DNA of 64,000 bases from Saksenaea vasiformis B4078 (Eukaryota; Mucoromycota; Mucoromycetes; Mucorales; Saksenaeaceae): assembly GCA_000697055.1 (NCBI GenBank), contig JNDT01001820.1:1-64000 (forward strand), written 5' to 3'. The notes below the pieces were generated by a model, which was not told the DNA's origin, did no database searches, and worked only from the letters and a program-made list of their open reading frames with translations. This document shows, in pieces, positions 22,869 through 35,600 of the stretch. Numbering within the stretch: the first letter of the stretch is position 1; each line of letters starts with the position of its first letter. A program made the translations under genes and the position numbers.

Positions 22869-25020
22869 ATGCGCATCTCTTTGCTTCTTGGTGGAGCTGC
22901 CCTTGCCCACGTGGCATCAGCTTCCACATACTGCGATTCCCCTATTTATTGTGAAGGCCCGCTTCTCAAGGCGGTGCAAATGGCCCATCTATTTCATGAT
23001 TCGAAGCAATTCGTCGATATGGTACGACTCGATTCATTCTATGCTAGGTACACACTGACCCTTTGTCATCGTTTAGCCTACCTCCAAGCCTGTGGATCAA
23101 GTCCTTTCTTCTTTCGAGGCAATTGGTGGCGCCAATGCTACCAAAGATGCACTGAAGAAATTCGTTGATGACAACTTCCTGGAACCTGGTAGTGAAATGG
23201 AACAGCTCACCTTTCCGGTACAGACACCGGAGTGGATGAATACCATTGACGATCAGGTGTACCGTGGCTGGATGGTCGAACTGAACAAGGCCTGGGCCAA
23301 TCTGACCTTCCGCTATGATACCTCTCGTCTGTGCGATGGCTGTGCCACCAGCACTTTACCTGTCAAGCGTCGTTTTGTTGTCCCTGGAGGTCGTTTCAGA
23401 GAATTTTACTACTGGTAAGAAACAAAGAATGCCATTGTTCCCCTGTCTCTCTAACCGACGAGTTGTTTGTTCTATCTTTAGGGATAGTTATTTTGTTCTC
23501 CGCGGCTTGCTTCTTAGCGATCTGCATGATTTGGCTAAGGACGTTGTCCACAACTTGCTTGATTTTGTGGAGACCTATGGCTTTATGCGTAAGCAATCTT
23601 CTTTTTTTTTAAAAAAAAAAAAACAAAGCAAAGAAACTCACCTGCATAATTGATTGATTGATTGATTAGCTAACGGTGCACGCATCTACTTTTTGAACCG
23701 CTCTCAACCACCTTTTCTTTCTGAGATGGTAAAAATTTACTACGAGGCCACGGGCGACAAACAGACCTTGGACCGAGCCCTACCTATTTTGGACAAGGAA
23801 TACGGTTTCTGGCTAGCTAACACCACTGTTACCATCAAAGACGAACATTCGGGTCGCAAATATCATTTGAACCGTTACAATGTCGAAACCGACTACCCAC
23901 GACCTGAATCTTACCTTGAAGATTATGAAACTGCCCATCAAGGAACAAACTACACCACCGAACAAGCCAATGCTCTCTACTCTGAACTGGCTACTGGCGC
24001 CGAAACTGGTTGGGATTATGCCTCTCGATGGACAAAGCGCCGCATCCCAGAGGAAGGCGAGACCAACGGCTACTCCATCCTCCGTACCCTGAATGCCCGT
24101 AACATCATCCCCATTGATCTTAACACTCTCTTGTGGAACATGGAGACTACCTTGTCTCAATGGCACGCAAAGTATGGCAAGGGCAAGAGCAGTCGCCGAA
24201 AGAGCCGATACTATCGCAGTCAGGCATCTAGACGTCTGGAAGCCATGGACAAACTTATGTGGAACGATAAGGACAACTCCTTCTACGATTATAACATGAC
24301 AAGCCAAGCTCAGAACATCGAGTTCACACCAGCTAACATTTTCCCTTTTTGGTAAGTTAGAATACAGAATCGAAGAAAATGGCTAATGCGAAAAAAAAAA
24401 TTATGTCAGGGTGGGCGCCATTCCTAAGCGTGTGCAACACAAGAGCAAATTGATGCATGTCTTTGACCAGACCCGCGAAGCTTTGAAGAAGTACCCTGGT
24501 GTGCTGACGACTTCCGATGTTAACAGCACTCTGCAATGGGATTATCCCAATGGCTGGCCACCGCTTCAGTACGTCACGATGAAGGCTATGCTTCGTGTGG
24601 AAGAGATGTTGAAGAAGCAAGGCGAGTCTTCCGATTTGCACTCTCTCGCTGTTGTGATGGCCGAACGTAATTCCGCCTCAGCCTTCTGCTCATGGTACAA
24701 GACCGGTGGAACCATACCCGGCCTGTTACAGACGTACTCTGGTGCTGGTAACGACACTGGTCATATGTTTGAGAAGTTTGATGTACGCACACTTGGTACT
24801 GCAGGCTCAGGTGGCGAATGTAAGTTGTATTAGCTTTTTATATCCATCAGACACCCATTAATATGTCATTGTGTATCTTCTAGACCAAGTCCAAACTGGC
24901 TTTGGATGGACAAACGGTGTCGCTTTTTGGGTTATGAACCAGTTCAAAAACCTTAAGGCACCCGATTGTACTGCCACTATTAGCTACCCTGTCATCTCCT
25001 CCCCTTCCTCTTCCTCCTAA
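22869..25020 (+). CDS. Secreted alpha,alpha-trehalase, GH37
   Basis: Hydrolyses trehalose to two glucose molecules, outside the cell or in the secretory route. Six exons: 22869-23021, 23077-23414, 23482-23588, 23670-24351, 24410-24819, 24884-25020, giving 608 aa, typical of the family. A signal peptide (MRISLLLGGAALAHVASAS) is present. Both GH37 signatures are seen: PGGRFREFYYWDSYF, and QWDYPNGWPPLQY near the C-terminus. The Asp of GAETGWDYASRW is the expected general acid region, and EKFD lies in the Glu-base region. The layout resembles animal and bacterial periplasmic trehalases rather than the cAMP-regulated cytosolic neutral trehalase of yeast, as no N-terminal calcium-binding or phosphorylation extension is seen. 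An Asn-x-Ser/Thr-rich sequence suggests N-glycosylation. Confidence 0.94.
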
Positions 25021-27923
25021 ACCGTTATGAATAGCCTTTTATATAAAGAACATACACGTAAATTCTCGTAATAAACTATATCTTAGGGTCATAGCTAGAC
25101 CCAAAAGGCCTTCTTATTTATTATTTCCTAGCTGAGAAGGATAAAAGATGGGACGGTAAGAAGTCCGTAGCGGTGCTGCTTGGTTTACCGATTGCTAAAA
25201 CTTTTCGTACAACTTCACGTCGGCTTGAGATCATTTGGCGTTACATCCATGTGAACTTTGCTGCTCGGATAGTACGCTTACTGAGGAATCAATTCACACA
25301 AAAAAAAGAGTGTATAAACGACGCTTCGCTGATGCATGAACTATTTACTGTAGATTGAAAAATAAATAAATCGGTGTATTTGTATTCTTTCGCGGATCAT
25401 GCCTATTTGCATAGTTACATAACACGGAACTCGCGGATGCTTCCGCTTATTTGGATAGGACGATACGAGAAGCTTTGCAATGGTCTGTACCTGTACCGCA
25501 AGGGAGCTGCTAAGGATACACCAGTCCCGAAAGCCTAATTGCTGAAGCGTAAGTGCACGACTACGGCTCCTAGTAACGGAAATATTTTTCTCGTACTTCT
25601 TTAAAACATATTTTCTTTTATCTCCAGCACTTTGATGGTACATAGACGTACCCATTCTTATGATATGTGGTTCCATTTTTTGATACATTGAGCTATGTGA
25701 GACAAGTCTGAGAGTAAGAAACCTATCTATTTCAGTTACAGTGAATTAAGCTTAAGAGATCAACACTCCGGTAAGAGACACAACCATTCATGTACCACAC
25801 CCCACTCATTTTCGGAGCAACCGCCTCAAAATTGGGAGTGTTCCCATGTCAGCCCAACGCATGACCCTCTTTGCTTTTTTTAGATCGGCGACTGAACATT
25901 GCCTTCCCGGAAAAAAAAGAAAAATTCACACGATTCATTCAGTAACCTACAAGAAAAGCCACTTAATCGAACTTGTTACCTTTCTCTCAATTTATCAGGA
26001 ACAAGATGGCGTGTAAGAGAAACCTACCAATCCAGTGAGATATGAGGAGTGTCCTTATTAGTAGACATATAAGAGCCGCTTGAAGTTTATCTGGCCAATT
26101 ACACGGAAGGTATTTGTTTTCTAGGTTTCAGTGGACCTTCTACGTTTGTATCTTTGAGCATGCCATGATAGTGTGCCTCCTATTACCGAGGAATCTCTGT
26201 AACCAAATATGATCTATGATGATCTCCTCTCAGAAATATTACAAATGTAAACTTTTGTGCTTTATTTGTCCCTTGCTACAAACTAAATTTACTTCCTTTG
26301 ACTGACATAGCAAAGTGGAAAACGATAACGGTCCTGACAACTGCAGAGCAATTGTGGAAGCTGCTGAATTTTTCCTCCTTTCACACGTAGTGATTGGGTT
26401 ATGACCGTTGTGGGATAGCTGTCGGCCTTTATCACACCACTTAATCCAACGAAGCTGCGAATCTATCAAGGGACTCAGGATGTGTAAACTAGCCAACACT
26501 CGGCTAAGATTAATATTGCGCGGATAGCAGAAGGGCGGGATACTGAATCCAGGATCTCTACATGCCCATTATCCCAGAGATGGACGCTTGCTATTCCTAA
26601 AAAGTTTGAATAGATTGCTTCATTGCCTCGCCCGTTTTACGTAGGGATCCGGTCGCTGTAAGTCAAAGAAAGAAGATCATTACAAAGGCGCTGACTTTGA
26701 CCCAGTCTCATTGCATTTTTATAGCTAACCTCTTGTTGTATTCGATGCTCAGTCACTCCAGCGATAAACGTTAGAGAGATTGGTGCCAATGAAACAAATA
26801 ATATCTTCTACATGTCCTCCATGGAGATGCGTTTATGATCTTCCCTTTTATCCCTCTCGACGATGCTATCAGGATATTTCTCATATGTTCCGTTCATTTC
26901 TGGGCATTGCAAACGTGAATACCTGATTGTTTTGTTGCAACAACAAGCACTCAAACATTTTTTCATCTTCAGTTTAAATAATCTGACTTTGCCTTGACGA
27001 GCGTAAGAAGTACAAAATATGCTTCGACATTCCTTTTGTCACGCGGAAGTCCTCATTTCTAGTGTAATCTACTTAACACAAAGTTAACTGAACATTTCTC
27101 AGCAGGTTTACTCCGCAAGTGCTAGGTACGTGGACTGGTCACCTCAGGAGCAATTGCTCCTGATAGATAGTGTAGTCCATGAGCTCAGGCCTCTCGTCTT
27201 ATCAACCACTTTTCCTCGTATAAAAAATCGAGTACCCACATCCAAAATTATATGTTGGTGGAGAATATTTCATTCAGGAAGTCAAGTCTCCCCCCACGAG
27301 TCTAATTTGCAAAGCATGCGGCATCATGCTTTTCAAAGTACTATGCGTTCGATCCTGTTAATTGTCTCACACAGAGGCTACGCTCAATATTAGATGACCG
27401 AGAGCGATCAAGTAACAAGTCGTCTTTCAATAAGGCTGCTGCAAACATAGACAACGCGCGCTACCTTATCATCCGGCACTCACAACTGTCCCTAAATTAG
27501 TCATTTCATTATTTTTCACTCTCTCTTCAATCTATCAATTTCTCTAAACGCGCGCTTATCAAAGAGAATTTCCACTTCCTATCGTCAGGTACAATGACAT
27601 GCTCACTACGGCGATCGTGCTATGTATCTGTTGATGCAGCAGTACACGTGAGTCCCAATTATGAGCGCTACAGGGAAATAATGGTGTTTCTGTTGATTGA
27701 TAACAGCAATTGAACAACATAAAGAAATGCAAATCGCGGGGAAGCAGGAATGGAAGGAAACCAACGATGTGCGTGAGAGGATGAATGTGACGGCCCCTCG
27801 CTGAGATTGTGACTTGCAAAAGAAAATTTGTTTTTTGCGGGACATTTGAAAGGATTTGCCAGACAAAAAAAAAACTTCATCGCTTTACGATCATTCTTAC
27901 ACTTTTTATTTCAATCAAAAATC
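25021..27923. other. Gene-poor intergenic stretch, 2.9 kb
   Basis: No frame here has recognisable family resemblance or consistent splice sites on either strand. The longest frames are 86-115 codons and look random. I found no clear inverted or tandem repeats. The 3' end must hold the fibrillarin promoter. Decayed mobile DNA cannot be excluded. Confidence 0.45.
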
Positions 27924-29073
27924 ATGGCATTTGAAGGACGTGGCGGTGGACGTGGCGGACGCGGCGGTGCCCGAGGTGGTGCCCGTGGTGGAGGTCGTGG
28001 TGGATCTCGCGGAGGCTTCGGCGGTGGAGGCTTTGGTGGAGGAGGCCGTGGTGGCGGCCGTGGTGGCGGTCGTGGTGGTGCCCCTCGCGGTAAGTCATTC
28101 ATTGACAATTTTTTATTTCATTGCAACTCATGTCTTCTTGTATAGGTGGCGGACGTGGTGGCGGCCGTGGTGCTCCCCGCGGTGGCCGTGGTGGTGCCCG
28201 TGGTGGCCGTGGTGGCGCTCGTGGAGGTGCCAAGGGTGGTGCCAAGGTCATCATCGAACCTCACAGACACGAAGGCATTTTCGTTGCCCGTGGAAAGGAA
28301 GATTTGCTCGTTACCAAGAACCTTGTTCCTGGTGAGGCAGTGTATGGTGAAAAGCGCATTTCCGTGGATGGTCCCGAGGGTACCAAGATTGAATACCGTG
28401 TGTGGAATCCTTTCCGATCGAAGTTGGCTGCTGCTGTACTTGGTGGTGTTGACCACTTGCACATTGCTCCTGGCAAGAAGGTCTTGTATCTCGGTGCTGC
28501 TTCAGGAACTTCCGTCTCCCACGTCGCTGACGTTGTTGGACCCGAAGGTGCTGTCTATGCCGTTGAATTCTCGCATCGTTCCGGCCGTGATTTGATCAAC
28601 ATGGCCAAGAAGCGTACCAACGTCGTCCCTATTGTCGAAGACGCTCGTCATCCTCACAAGTACCGCATGTTGGTGCCAATGGTTGATGTCATTTTCGCTG
28701 ATGTTGCCCAACCCGATCAAGCTCGTATCATCAGTAAGTTTTTGAAATGCCATCTGTGTAGGACGCAACATCGAACTAACATTGGTTTCTAGCTTTGAAC
28801 GCTCACCACTTCTTGAAGAACAACGGTCACATTGTGATCTCTATCAAAGCATCCTGTATTGACTCTACTGTGGATGCCGCTACGGTACGTTGCGATAAAA
28901 AAAAAATGTCACAAGGCAATGTAGACTAATCATACTATTTTGTTTATTAGGTATTTGCACGTGAAGTGAAGAAGTTGCAAGAGGAAAGAGTGAAGCCCCA
29001 GGAACAGCTGACGCTGGAGCCCTACGAAAGAGATCACGCTGTTGTTGTTGGCCGATATGTCAGAAACAAATAG
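27924..29073 (+). CDS. NOP1: Fibrillarin, rRNA 2'-O-methyltransferase
   Basis: Catalytic subunit of box C/D snoRNPs in the nucleolus; methylates ribose 2'-OH in pre-rRNA. Four exons: 27924-28089, 28146-28733, 28793-28884, 28951-29073, giving 322 aa, the usual length. The first 90 or so residues are a Gly/Arg-rich (GAR) domain, split by intron 1. The N-terminal beta domain follows ([32 protein letters not shown]), then the Rossmann methyltransferase with the SAM motif [30 protein letters not shown], the catalytic-region Asp in [13 protein letters not shown], and [12 protein letters not shown]. All expected residues are present. Confidence 0.97.
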
Positions 29074-31044
29074 AAGAAAAAAGACCAACAACCATGAGCA
29101 TTTTTATTTTTAATTTTTTCTCTTACATTACTTCTCTTGTCATTGTAAATACTGCTTTTTGCATTGATGTTTGCGCCGCTTGATCATGATCTTGCGTTGG
29201 CGAATAGAACAGATTTGCGTTGACTCCAAGTGAATTTTGCTCTGAAGTAGACTCTTCTTGGCCATTGTCCCAAAAGATGAGTCATGTATTGTATCAGCGA
29301 CAGGTTTCTGAAACCCTATCAACGTGCGTAGAAATGTTTCGAAACAAGATGAGGTTCCACCTATATTTTGCTGCTGAATTTGACAACAACAAGACAAGAA
29401 AATAATACGTCAACTTAGACAAAACAGGATAAGTAGCATCGGGAAAAATTCAAAAGAGGAACACTGATTGTCTCTCCACGATGTCAAGCCAAATTCATTG
29501 TGTGAGTTGGATTTTGAGTGAGCTAGTTATTGCGATAATTGAAGGAAATCAGGTCACTCTGGTGTTTTATCGATGCTACAGTACAAGATAGCGTGATACA
29601 TCGTGCGACGTGGATCGGACAAACTACCTGCTATTTTCTTTTTACAATCCAACGTCGAAATCTGCATTGTACAGGTCTTTACGCTATCTCAAATCAGTTA
29701 TACATCGACCAGTGCTGAAGATTGCGCTAGGAAGGATTAGATTCCCCTCAGAGGAGCATACAAGTTCCATGAATCTGGCACCCGGACGGCAAGAGATGCA
29801 TCGTAGCATCATCCACAACGCCCAAGGATCTGACATATATCCACTTGCTCTGTGATGGTATATTTGTCCATTGTGAGTGAGTAATCTCGCAGGTTTCGAG
29901 TGTATTACAGAGGGCTTGAGACATATGACCAGACAATTCTTACTGTGCACCATACGTGTCGGTGGTATAGCTATTTCTGATATCTATCGCTGACATATTG
30001 GACAGCTTAGTACAAAAGATTACGGAATCCATCTTCAATTGATGCAATAGGAAACGAACTTCGGTCGAGAGCCAAACGTTGGGATGGCGCAAAAATGAGT
30101 GAAAACGTAGATCCAATCTGTCTCGCATTATTCTCTGGGTACTTGCCATGCATTGGTCGTGGAGCAGGTTCAATGTAAACCAAGTATGACTTTTTCCGGA
30201 CTTGGACCTTAGTAGACACAGGATCTATGGACCTCCATAAAAGCAAGATAGCTAAGACATTTCATGAGGCCGCTAGTTCATCATGCCATCGGAAAATGCT
30301 GTTCAAAACACCGTACACTTACTTCAGAAGAAAGCGCCGTTTCCATCGTTTTGTTACCGATCTTGTTGCGATCAGATCTGATGGCAAACAAAGTATGTCT
30401 AATTATTTATGCGTGCTACTATATATGTCGAATGAATAATTGTTGAGTGTCATATAAAGACAGAGACAACGAAAACAGATGCTTATCTGTGCCTCTATTA
30501 AGCAACAGTTTAAGTTGGTTTCATTAAAATTTGCGGATTAGATGTCCGTCGCGAATTGCACGATCGATCGTTGCCATGAACACAACAAAGGAAAGTAGAG
30601 GACCCAAAAACAAGCATTGAAGAAACATAGAAAGATTTAGTTATATTGCACCGCCCTTCACGTTGGATAGATGAATGTTCTAGTCCAACGTTTGATGCGT
30701 TTGGATTACCATTAGCTTTGTCTGATTGCGGCTCACATCCACGCTTGCAAACATCCTTCATCACTTATATCAACTCATTATCTCCGCATTGGTTACGGCT
30801 TCGATTTTCGTGGAGGAATTAAAAGACAGAAAAATGTAGACAATGTCCGTAGAGTGGAATTCATGATAATTCACTTGATGGTGGTACAATGTAAATCCAA
30901 TAACTGTCCCAGCAAGCAAGAAGGAATTTCTGAAAAATTTTGATGTATTGACCAGTGACCATTAGTAATAAGTGGTTGGAATAACTGTTACAACTTCAGT
31001 GCTTCTCAACTGTGTACCATAATTTTTCGTTGACAGAGTCTCGT
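29074..31044. other. Gene-poor intergenic stretch, 2.0 kb
   Basis: Only short frames of 60-89 codons without resemblance to known families. It lies between the 3' ends of fibrillarin (+) and the DnaJ gene (-). I see no repeat or RNA gene that I can support. Confidence 0.45.
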
Positions 31045-32325
31045 TCAAACATACTGATAATCTGGGTTATAACCAAAGCGTCTAATTTCCTCGCAGTTCT
31101 TCATCGGTGACCGCAAAGCTGCCTGATATTTTTCCTCGTCTCGTCCGAATCCAAAGATTCCGCTTGCTGCATTTAGCTTGTTGGCCCGTTCGCGACGTTC
31201 AAGCTGACATGATTGCTGCAATCCACGCACCCAATCCAACTCAATTTGTTGTTCAATACGTGCTAATTTGTACGTATTCTTATACTGCTTTCCAAATGAT
31301 GATGGATTCACGTAATAAGGTACTTGATGAACCTGGGTCATGCGGGCCTGGGAATACACTGACGTTGGCTTGAAAGAAAATTCAGGCGTATTATCAGTAA
31401 ACAGACCAGACAATAGCGAGTAACCGAACAAGACAAGTAAAGGCAGAATTTGCAACATAATGGTCCATCCGCTAGATGCTTGCCGTGCTCCCGCTCGCTG
31501 ATGTGAAAACGCTGGATGGGCGCGACGACCTGCGCCGCTACCGGTATAGTATGTCTGCGTACGAAATCCTGGCCCAACAAATGTTGCGCTGCTGAAACCT
31601 GGGCCGCCAAATCCTCCATTTCCACCGAAAAACATGTTGAATAAATCCTCTGGCGAGATGTCCTCCCCTCCAAATCCGGCTGGCTGTGACCGGAAGCCTG
31701 AAAAACTGGGCATATTGTTGGCACGTTGCTCCGGATCGCCGCCACCGGCATCATGGATGGCTCGTTTTTGTGGATCAGAAAGTACTGTGAATGCCTTTGA
31801 AATCACTGTACCGACTGTATTAGATAACCAGAAACCTAATATAGCACTTAAACTTACGCTTGAATGCTTCGTCCGCACCAGGAGCATTGTTTTTATCAGG
31901 ATGAAATTGTAGAGCAAGCTATGAGACAAATAAAATTAAATTACTCGTCAAGTTAAACAAACGATACTTACCTTTCGGTATTGCTTCTTAATCTGTACAT
32001 CTGTACAGTCTTTCTCCAGTTTCAAGACCTTGTAGTAATCAGTACCGCATTGCAAGATCTCTTTAACCGCAGTTGCTTGTTCGGGCGAGTGTTTTCTTTG
32101 CGGGGAAGGCTTTTCGGACGAAGTTTGTTGTGGTTCAGCCGTTTTAGATGGCCCATTCTGTGCTAACTGGTTCTCTGCCTTTGTAAGAAAAGCCTTGGCT
32201 TCGTCGGTAGGATACAACGAAATGGATTTCTTGGTCAGTCTCACTGCGGATTGATAGTTGCCATTTCCATAGTGATTTTTTGCGATAGACAAACAACGAA
32301 TGGCTTCATCCTTGTTGATTTCCAT
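31045..32325 (-). CDS. ER-membrane DnaJ protein, DNAJB12/Hlj1 type
   Basis: Tail-anchored Hsp40 co-chaperone of the ER that presents its J domain to cytosolic Hsp70 in ER-associated degradation. Three minus exons: 32325-31972, 31918-31858, 31805-31045, giving 391 aa. The N-terminus MEINKDEAIRCLSIAKNHY is the typical short TPR-like start of DNAJB12/14. The J domain starts at DYYKVLKLEKDCTD and contains the essential HPD in LQFHPDKNNAPG. A Gly/Phe-rich linker (EDISPEDLFNMFFGGNGGFG) follows, then one membrane segment (WTIMLQILPLLVLFGYSLL) and a DUF1977-like luminal tail. The start at 32325 is preferred over a longer frame from 32445 because family members begin with this Met. Copy 2 of the dispersed repeat ends about 125 bp upstream of the start and may contribute its promoter. 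Confidence 0.93.
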
Positions 32326-32825
32326 TTCAAAACAGAACAACAAGGACGGACGTAACGGTCCAAGGCCTTTTTTTGTCCTGGTAAATTTGATTGGGCGGTC
32401 TTTAAAACAAGGAAAGTCCTGGCCGTCAAAGACTATGGATCTCAAATCACATACTGTTTATTGAATCACTTTTTATGCTACACTAAATAACACTTGCGTC
32501 TCTGAAGAGCCAAGTTTGCGCTAAAGAAGAATCGAATATGCGGCCATTAATACATCAATTTTTCGTCTGAAGATTAATCAGCTTACATGAACTTGGTCTC
32601 TCCAGGGGACGCAAAATTTATTCGGGCAGCATAAAAAATAATTCATGGTTAGTAAATGGAATAATATTTGGATATCATTTCACTTACCCCCGAAGGGGTA
32701 TTTCCGCCCATCGATGAAGGCCAGAGCCCTGCACCTGAAGCGGTGGGGGCGGCCATTGTAGACAGCGTGCAGAGGACTTGAAGCGATACATCGTCTGGCA
32801 ATCTATTGCGGGAGATGAGCGATAC

Positions 32826-32856
<31 letters not shown>
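32826..32856. repeat. GT/GA compound microsatellite
   Basis: TG repeated about eight times followed by GA repeated about eight times. Copy 1 of the dispersed repeat has only a short CACACACACA at the corresponding place, so the tract expanded or contracted after duplication. Confidence 0.85.
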
Positions 32857-33094
32857 CAACGTTTACGTACTTTGAGTGTGGGCAAAAAGCACCAACATGG
32901 CCGACACGGTTCGGGACAGCGGTCATGCAGCCTAAACGGCATACAAAAAAATGAGTGATCCTGGATATGTAATAAAAAGTTGACATACGTACCGGGGATG
33001 TTTGTACCAACAGAGCCAAAGAAGAAGAAGAAGAAGAAAAAAAGGAAAAAGAAGTGCTCGCTTTAAATATGCATCACTTTCCGTTATCTGAGAC

Positions 33095-33425
33095 ATCCTT
33101 TTTGTGTGAGATAAAAGGAACCTATTCTTAACACACTTTTTGCATGAGACGACGGAATCCTGTTTCTGAGACACCGTTTTTATGAGTCAAAAGAACCCGA
33201 TCACTGATTCACCCCTTTGCATGGCACGATGGTACCCTGTCATCGACGCGCCTTTTGCGCGAGATAAAGAAAAGACCGTACCTTCCACACACCCTTTGCA
33301 TGAAATAAAAAGATCTGATCACTGATACGCCTATCTTTAACACGTCATTGCACGAGACAATGAAACCCTGTCTCTGACGCATGTTTTGCGTTAGATAATG
33401 GAAAGCTATCCGTGACACAAACACA
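33095..33425. repeat. Diverged minisatellite, about eight units of 38-42 bp
   Basis: Successive units share a core of the form TTTTGCRYGAGAYAA, then ACCCTGTCTCTGACRC-like sequence; unit starts are near 33098, 33137, 33174, 33214, 33250, 33291, 33343 and 33380. The match between units is loose but the spacing is regular. Copy 1 holds fewer recognisable units at 9300-9490. It lies directly upstream of the MEEYD frame. Confidence 0.6.
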
Positions 33426-33427
33426 AC

Positions 33428-33763
33428 ATGGAAGAGTATGACACGCAAATCATAACATCGGATGAACGTAAAAATACGTACTTCAAAGCGCAGAGTTTAT
33501 CTGGAAGTAACGCCGGATTATTTCAAATAGACGCAAAGTCATGGGAAAAATCACATAATTTTAAACGTAGTTCATCGTCAGTCACTTTAGTGCCAGAGTT
33601 GAACCTTGTCAGCAAAGTTCTATATTATCCATTGCTATTGTTAGTGCTGTATAAGGAAAGGGCAGTGAGTGGAAAGTCTGAGTCATTGCTTCACGGACAT
33701 TCTGGTACTATGTCATATCGTTTACATATAGAAGCAAAGAAGAGGAGATGGCAGTATTTTTAG
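33428..33763 (+). CDS. Hypothetical ORF or gene-head fragment (MEEYD family)
   Basis: A 111-codon frame whose first 40 or so residues match the minus-strand frame 9277-9077 of copy 1, including MEEYDT, RKNT and QSLSGSN. Conservation of the reading frame between two copies that differ at many bases suggests it was once coding. The later residues differ, and neither copy shows introns or a known domain. It may be the truncated start of a gene duplicated with its promoter. Confidence 0.35.
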   Translation: MEEYDTQIITSDERKNTYFKAQSLSGSNAGLFQIDAKSWEKSHNFKRSSSSVTLVPELNLVSKVLYYPLLLLVLYKERAVSGKSESLLHGHSGTMSYRLHIEAKKRRWQYF

Positions 33764-34872
33764 ACAAGCTTTCACTAGATCCTTCTCCTCAATGGCATCC
33801 TTATTAATCCGGTATTGTGCACTTGCTACAATCCCAACAACGGATAATTCAGGACGAGCCTAAGGACGCGCACTAATAAAACAATCGTGGCTAGCACCAT
33901 CGCCAGTAACAAGGCCTATTGTCCTAATAGCTGCATAGGTATACAAATACGTAAGATATAATGGTATCCTTCAAACTCCGGGATAACCCCTCCTTAAGGG
34001 GTCATTTCAAAGGAGATTGTGTCAAAGACGGACGGACTTGGGTGTGCCAATCCCGGGTTCCTGAATACGGTTTTCCAACCTGATCTTGTACATGCGTATC
34101 TAACAATTCATAGATACAGAGATATCTCCCGGTACGAAAGACACCAAATAAACATGTAAACTAAATCTCTAAACAAGCACAGTTAAGCTATCTTGCTTCG
34201 AGACTATTTCTTTGAAAGGAACGATATGCGACATAAAAGTACGCAATCTTTCTTGTAACGCTTTGGACGTCCGGAAGCCTTCCAGAGGCCATTTCTTGTC
34301 CACTTTCTTGAATTATTTTACCATCGCTTGAAGTCGAGCAGGATCTATGTGCTCACAAGTTTGAGGAAACTTTTCTACTTGCTGTAGTATTCTCGTCTCT
34401 CGTCTTTTCGTAACAGTCAATTACTATCACAGCTTTATACAAGTTGCTCATGTCAGAACCTTTGTCGCTTTTATTTGGCCCATTCCTATCGGAATCCTTT
34501 TGTACATAGCATTGAGAAATGACACATAGTTGACGCAACGTATGTAGGGCCATTGTATCAGCAGATTAACTACGACGACGGTATAGACACGTAGTAGAGT
34601 GCCAATTTTCACACAGTGACAAACTTGCATTTTATTTTACTTTTCTCCACAATATCAACTTTGCTTTATCTTTATCTTTCTTGTTCTTTTTCGGTGGATC
34701 AATAAAAAATGTCGCTTGGTGTCAGACATTTTTCAAAGTTGCGTTACAACTTTGAAGCTCTCTAGCTCCTATCATTAGGCTCACGGAATCTCATACAACC
34801 CGACATGCACTCTGACATGGCACATGACCTCTGGTATCAAAACCCAATGAACCCCCAAAATCTTATTCAAAG

Positions 34873-34952
34873 GCACATGCGACCAAAATCACATACAACC
34901 AAAACCGCATACAATCCAACGTACATAGGATCCGAGGTGCATACGATTGAAT
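34873..34952. repeat. Tandem repeat of about 16 bp, five degenerate units
   Basis: Units read GCACATGCGACCAAAAT, CACATACAACCAAAAC, CGCATACAATCCAAC, GTACATAGGATCCGAG and GTGCATACGATTGAATC; the shared core is CRCATACRAYCMAAA. Weaker units precede it near 34787-34830 (CTCATACAACCCGAC, ATGCACTCTGAC). Confidence 0.6.
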
Positions 34953-35600
34953 CAATTACCTGCCGTCATTAACTACCGAAGCCATGACAGACTAGATGTC
35001 ACCCACTTACCGAAATTATTTTGTATCGATTTGTTTTATATAGATATACTTTCAATTCAATGGATAAAACTGTCGTATCCGACCTAGTTACATTACTACA
35101 CAGTGATCAAAACAATACGTCAGAACACGACAAAAGGTACTGAGGGTGGTTAGTTTATTAGAACACAGTCCTAGACATGTCTTATCCCATCTATACGTTG
35201 CTGAGATAACAGCGGACACAGAATACACAATTAACCAAGATAAGCATAAGGATCCCGATCTAGTAAAGGATCATCTAAAGATATCTCTAAACTCCTCTAT
35301 CCCGCTGTTACGCGCAAGCACCGTGAATTATTTAAACAATAGAACAATCATTTTAATAAAACAATTTTTTTTGAGTCTCGCTTACTCTACGTCGCCCTTA
35401 CTTGAAATTGGATACAACAGTGTCAAAGTCTAAGAGCAAGCGGAACACAAAAAGAAGACGGGTTACGTAGATATCTTTTGTCAAGAACAAGATTGTTGTA
35501 CTTAAGTCTCTGGTATTTATTCGATTCATTCCGTGTATTTATGTTTTCTATCTATTCTAGCTAAGTCGAGGATGGGGAGGTTATTCTATTGAGGAGCAGT

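Larger units (their letters stand above)
32449..33560. repeat. Dispersed repeat, copy 2 (inverted relative to copy 1)
   Basis: Same elements as copy 1 in the opposite orientation. On the minus strand, the presequence-like frame starts at 32791 (MYRFKSSARCLQWPPPP) but has lost 36 bp and shifts frame before the GGTAAGTG donor. On the plus strand, an ORF starts at 33428 (MEEYDTQIITSDERKN; QSLSGSN shared with copy 1) and runs open to 33763, with similarity fading after about 40 residues. Between them lie a GT/GA microsatellite (32826-32856), the CTT-rich tract, and more minisatellite units than copy 1. The outer end at 32449 matches the outer end of copy 1 (CAATAAA.AGTAT). Confidence 0.72.

Noticed and set aside
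25021..27923. Hidden transposon
   Set aside because: I could not find terminal repeats, a transposase motif or conserved frames, so none is claimed.
27911..28108. Minus-strand Pro/Arg-rich frame opposite fibrillarin
   Set aside because: It is the antisense shadow of the Gly/Arg-rich domain.
33095..33425. CRISPR array
   Set aside because: The repeats are diverged, adjacent with no unique spacers, and the DNA is eukaryotic; it is a minisatellite.
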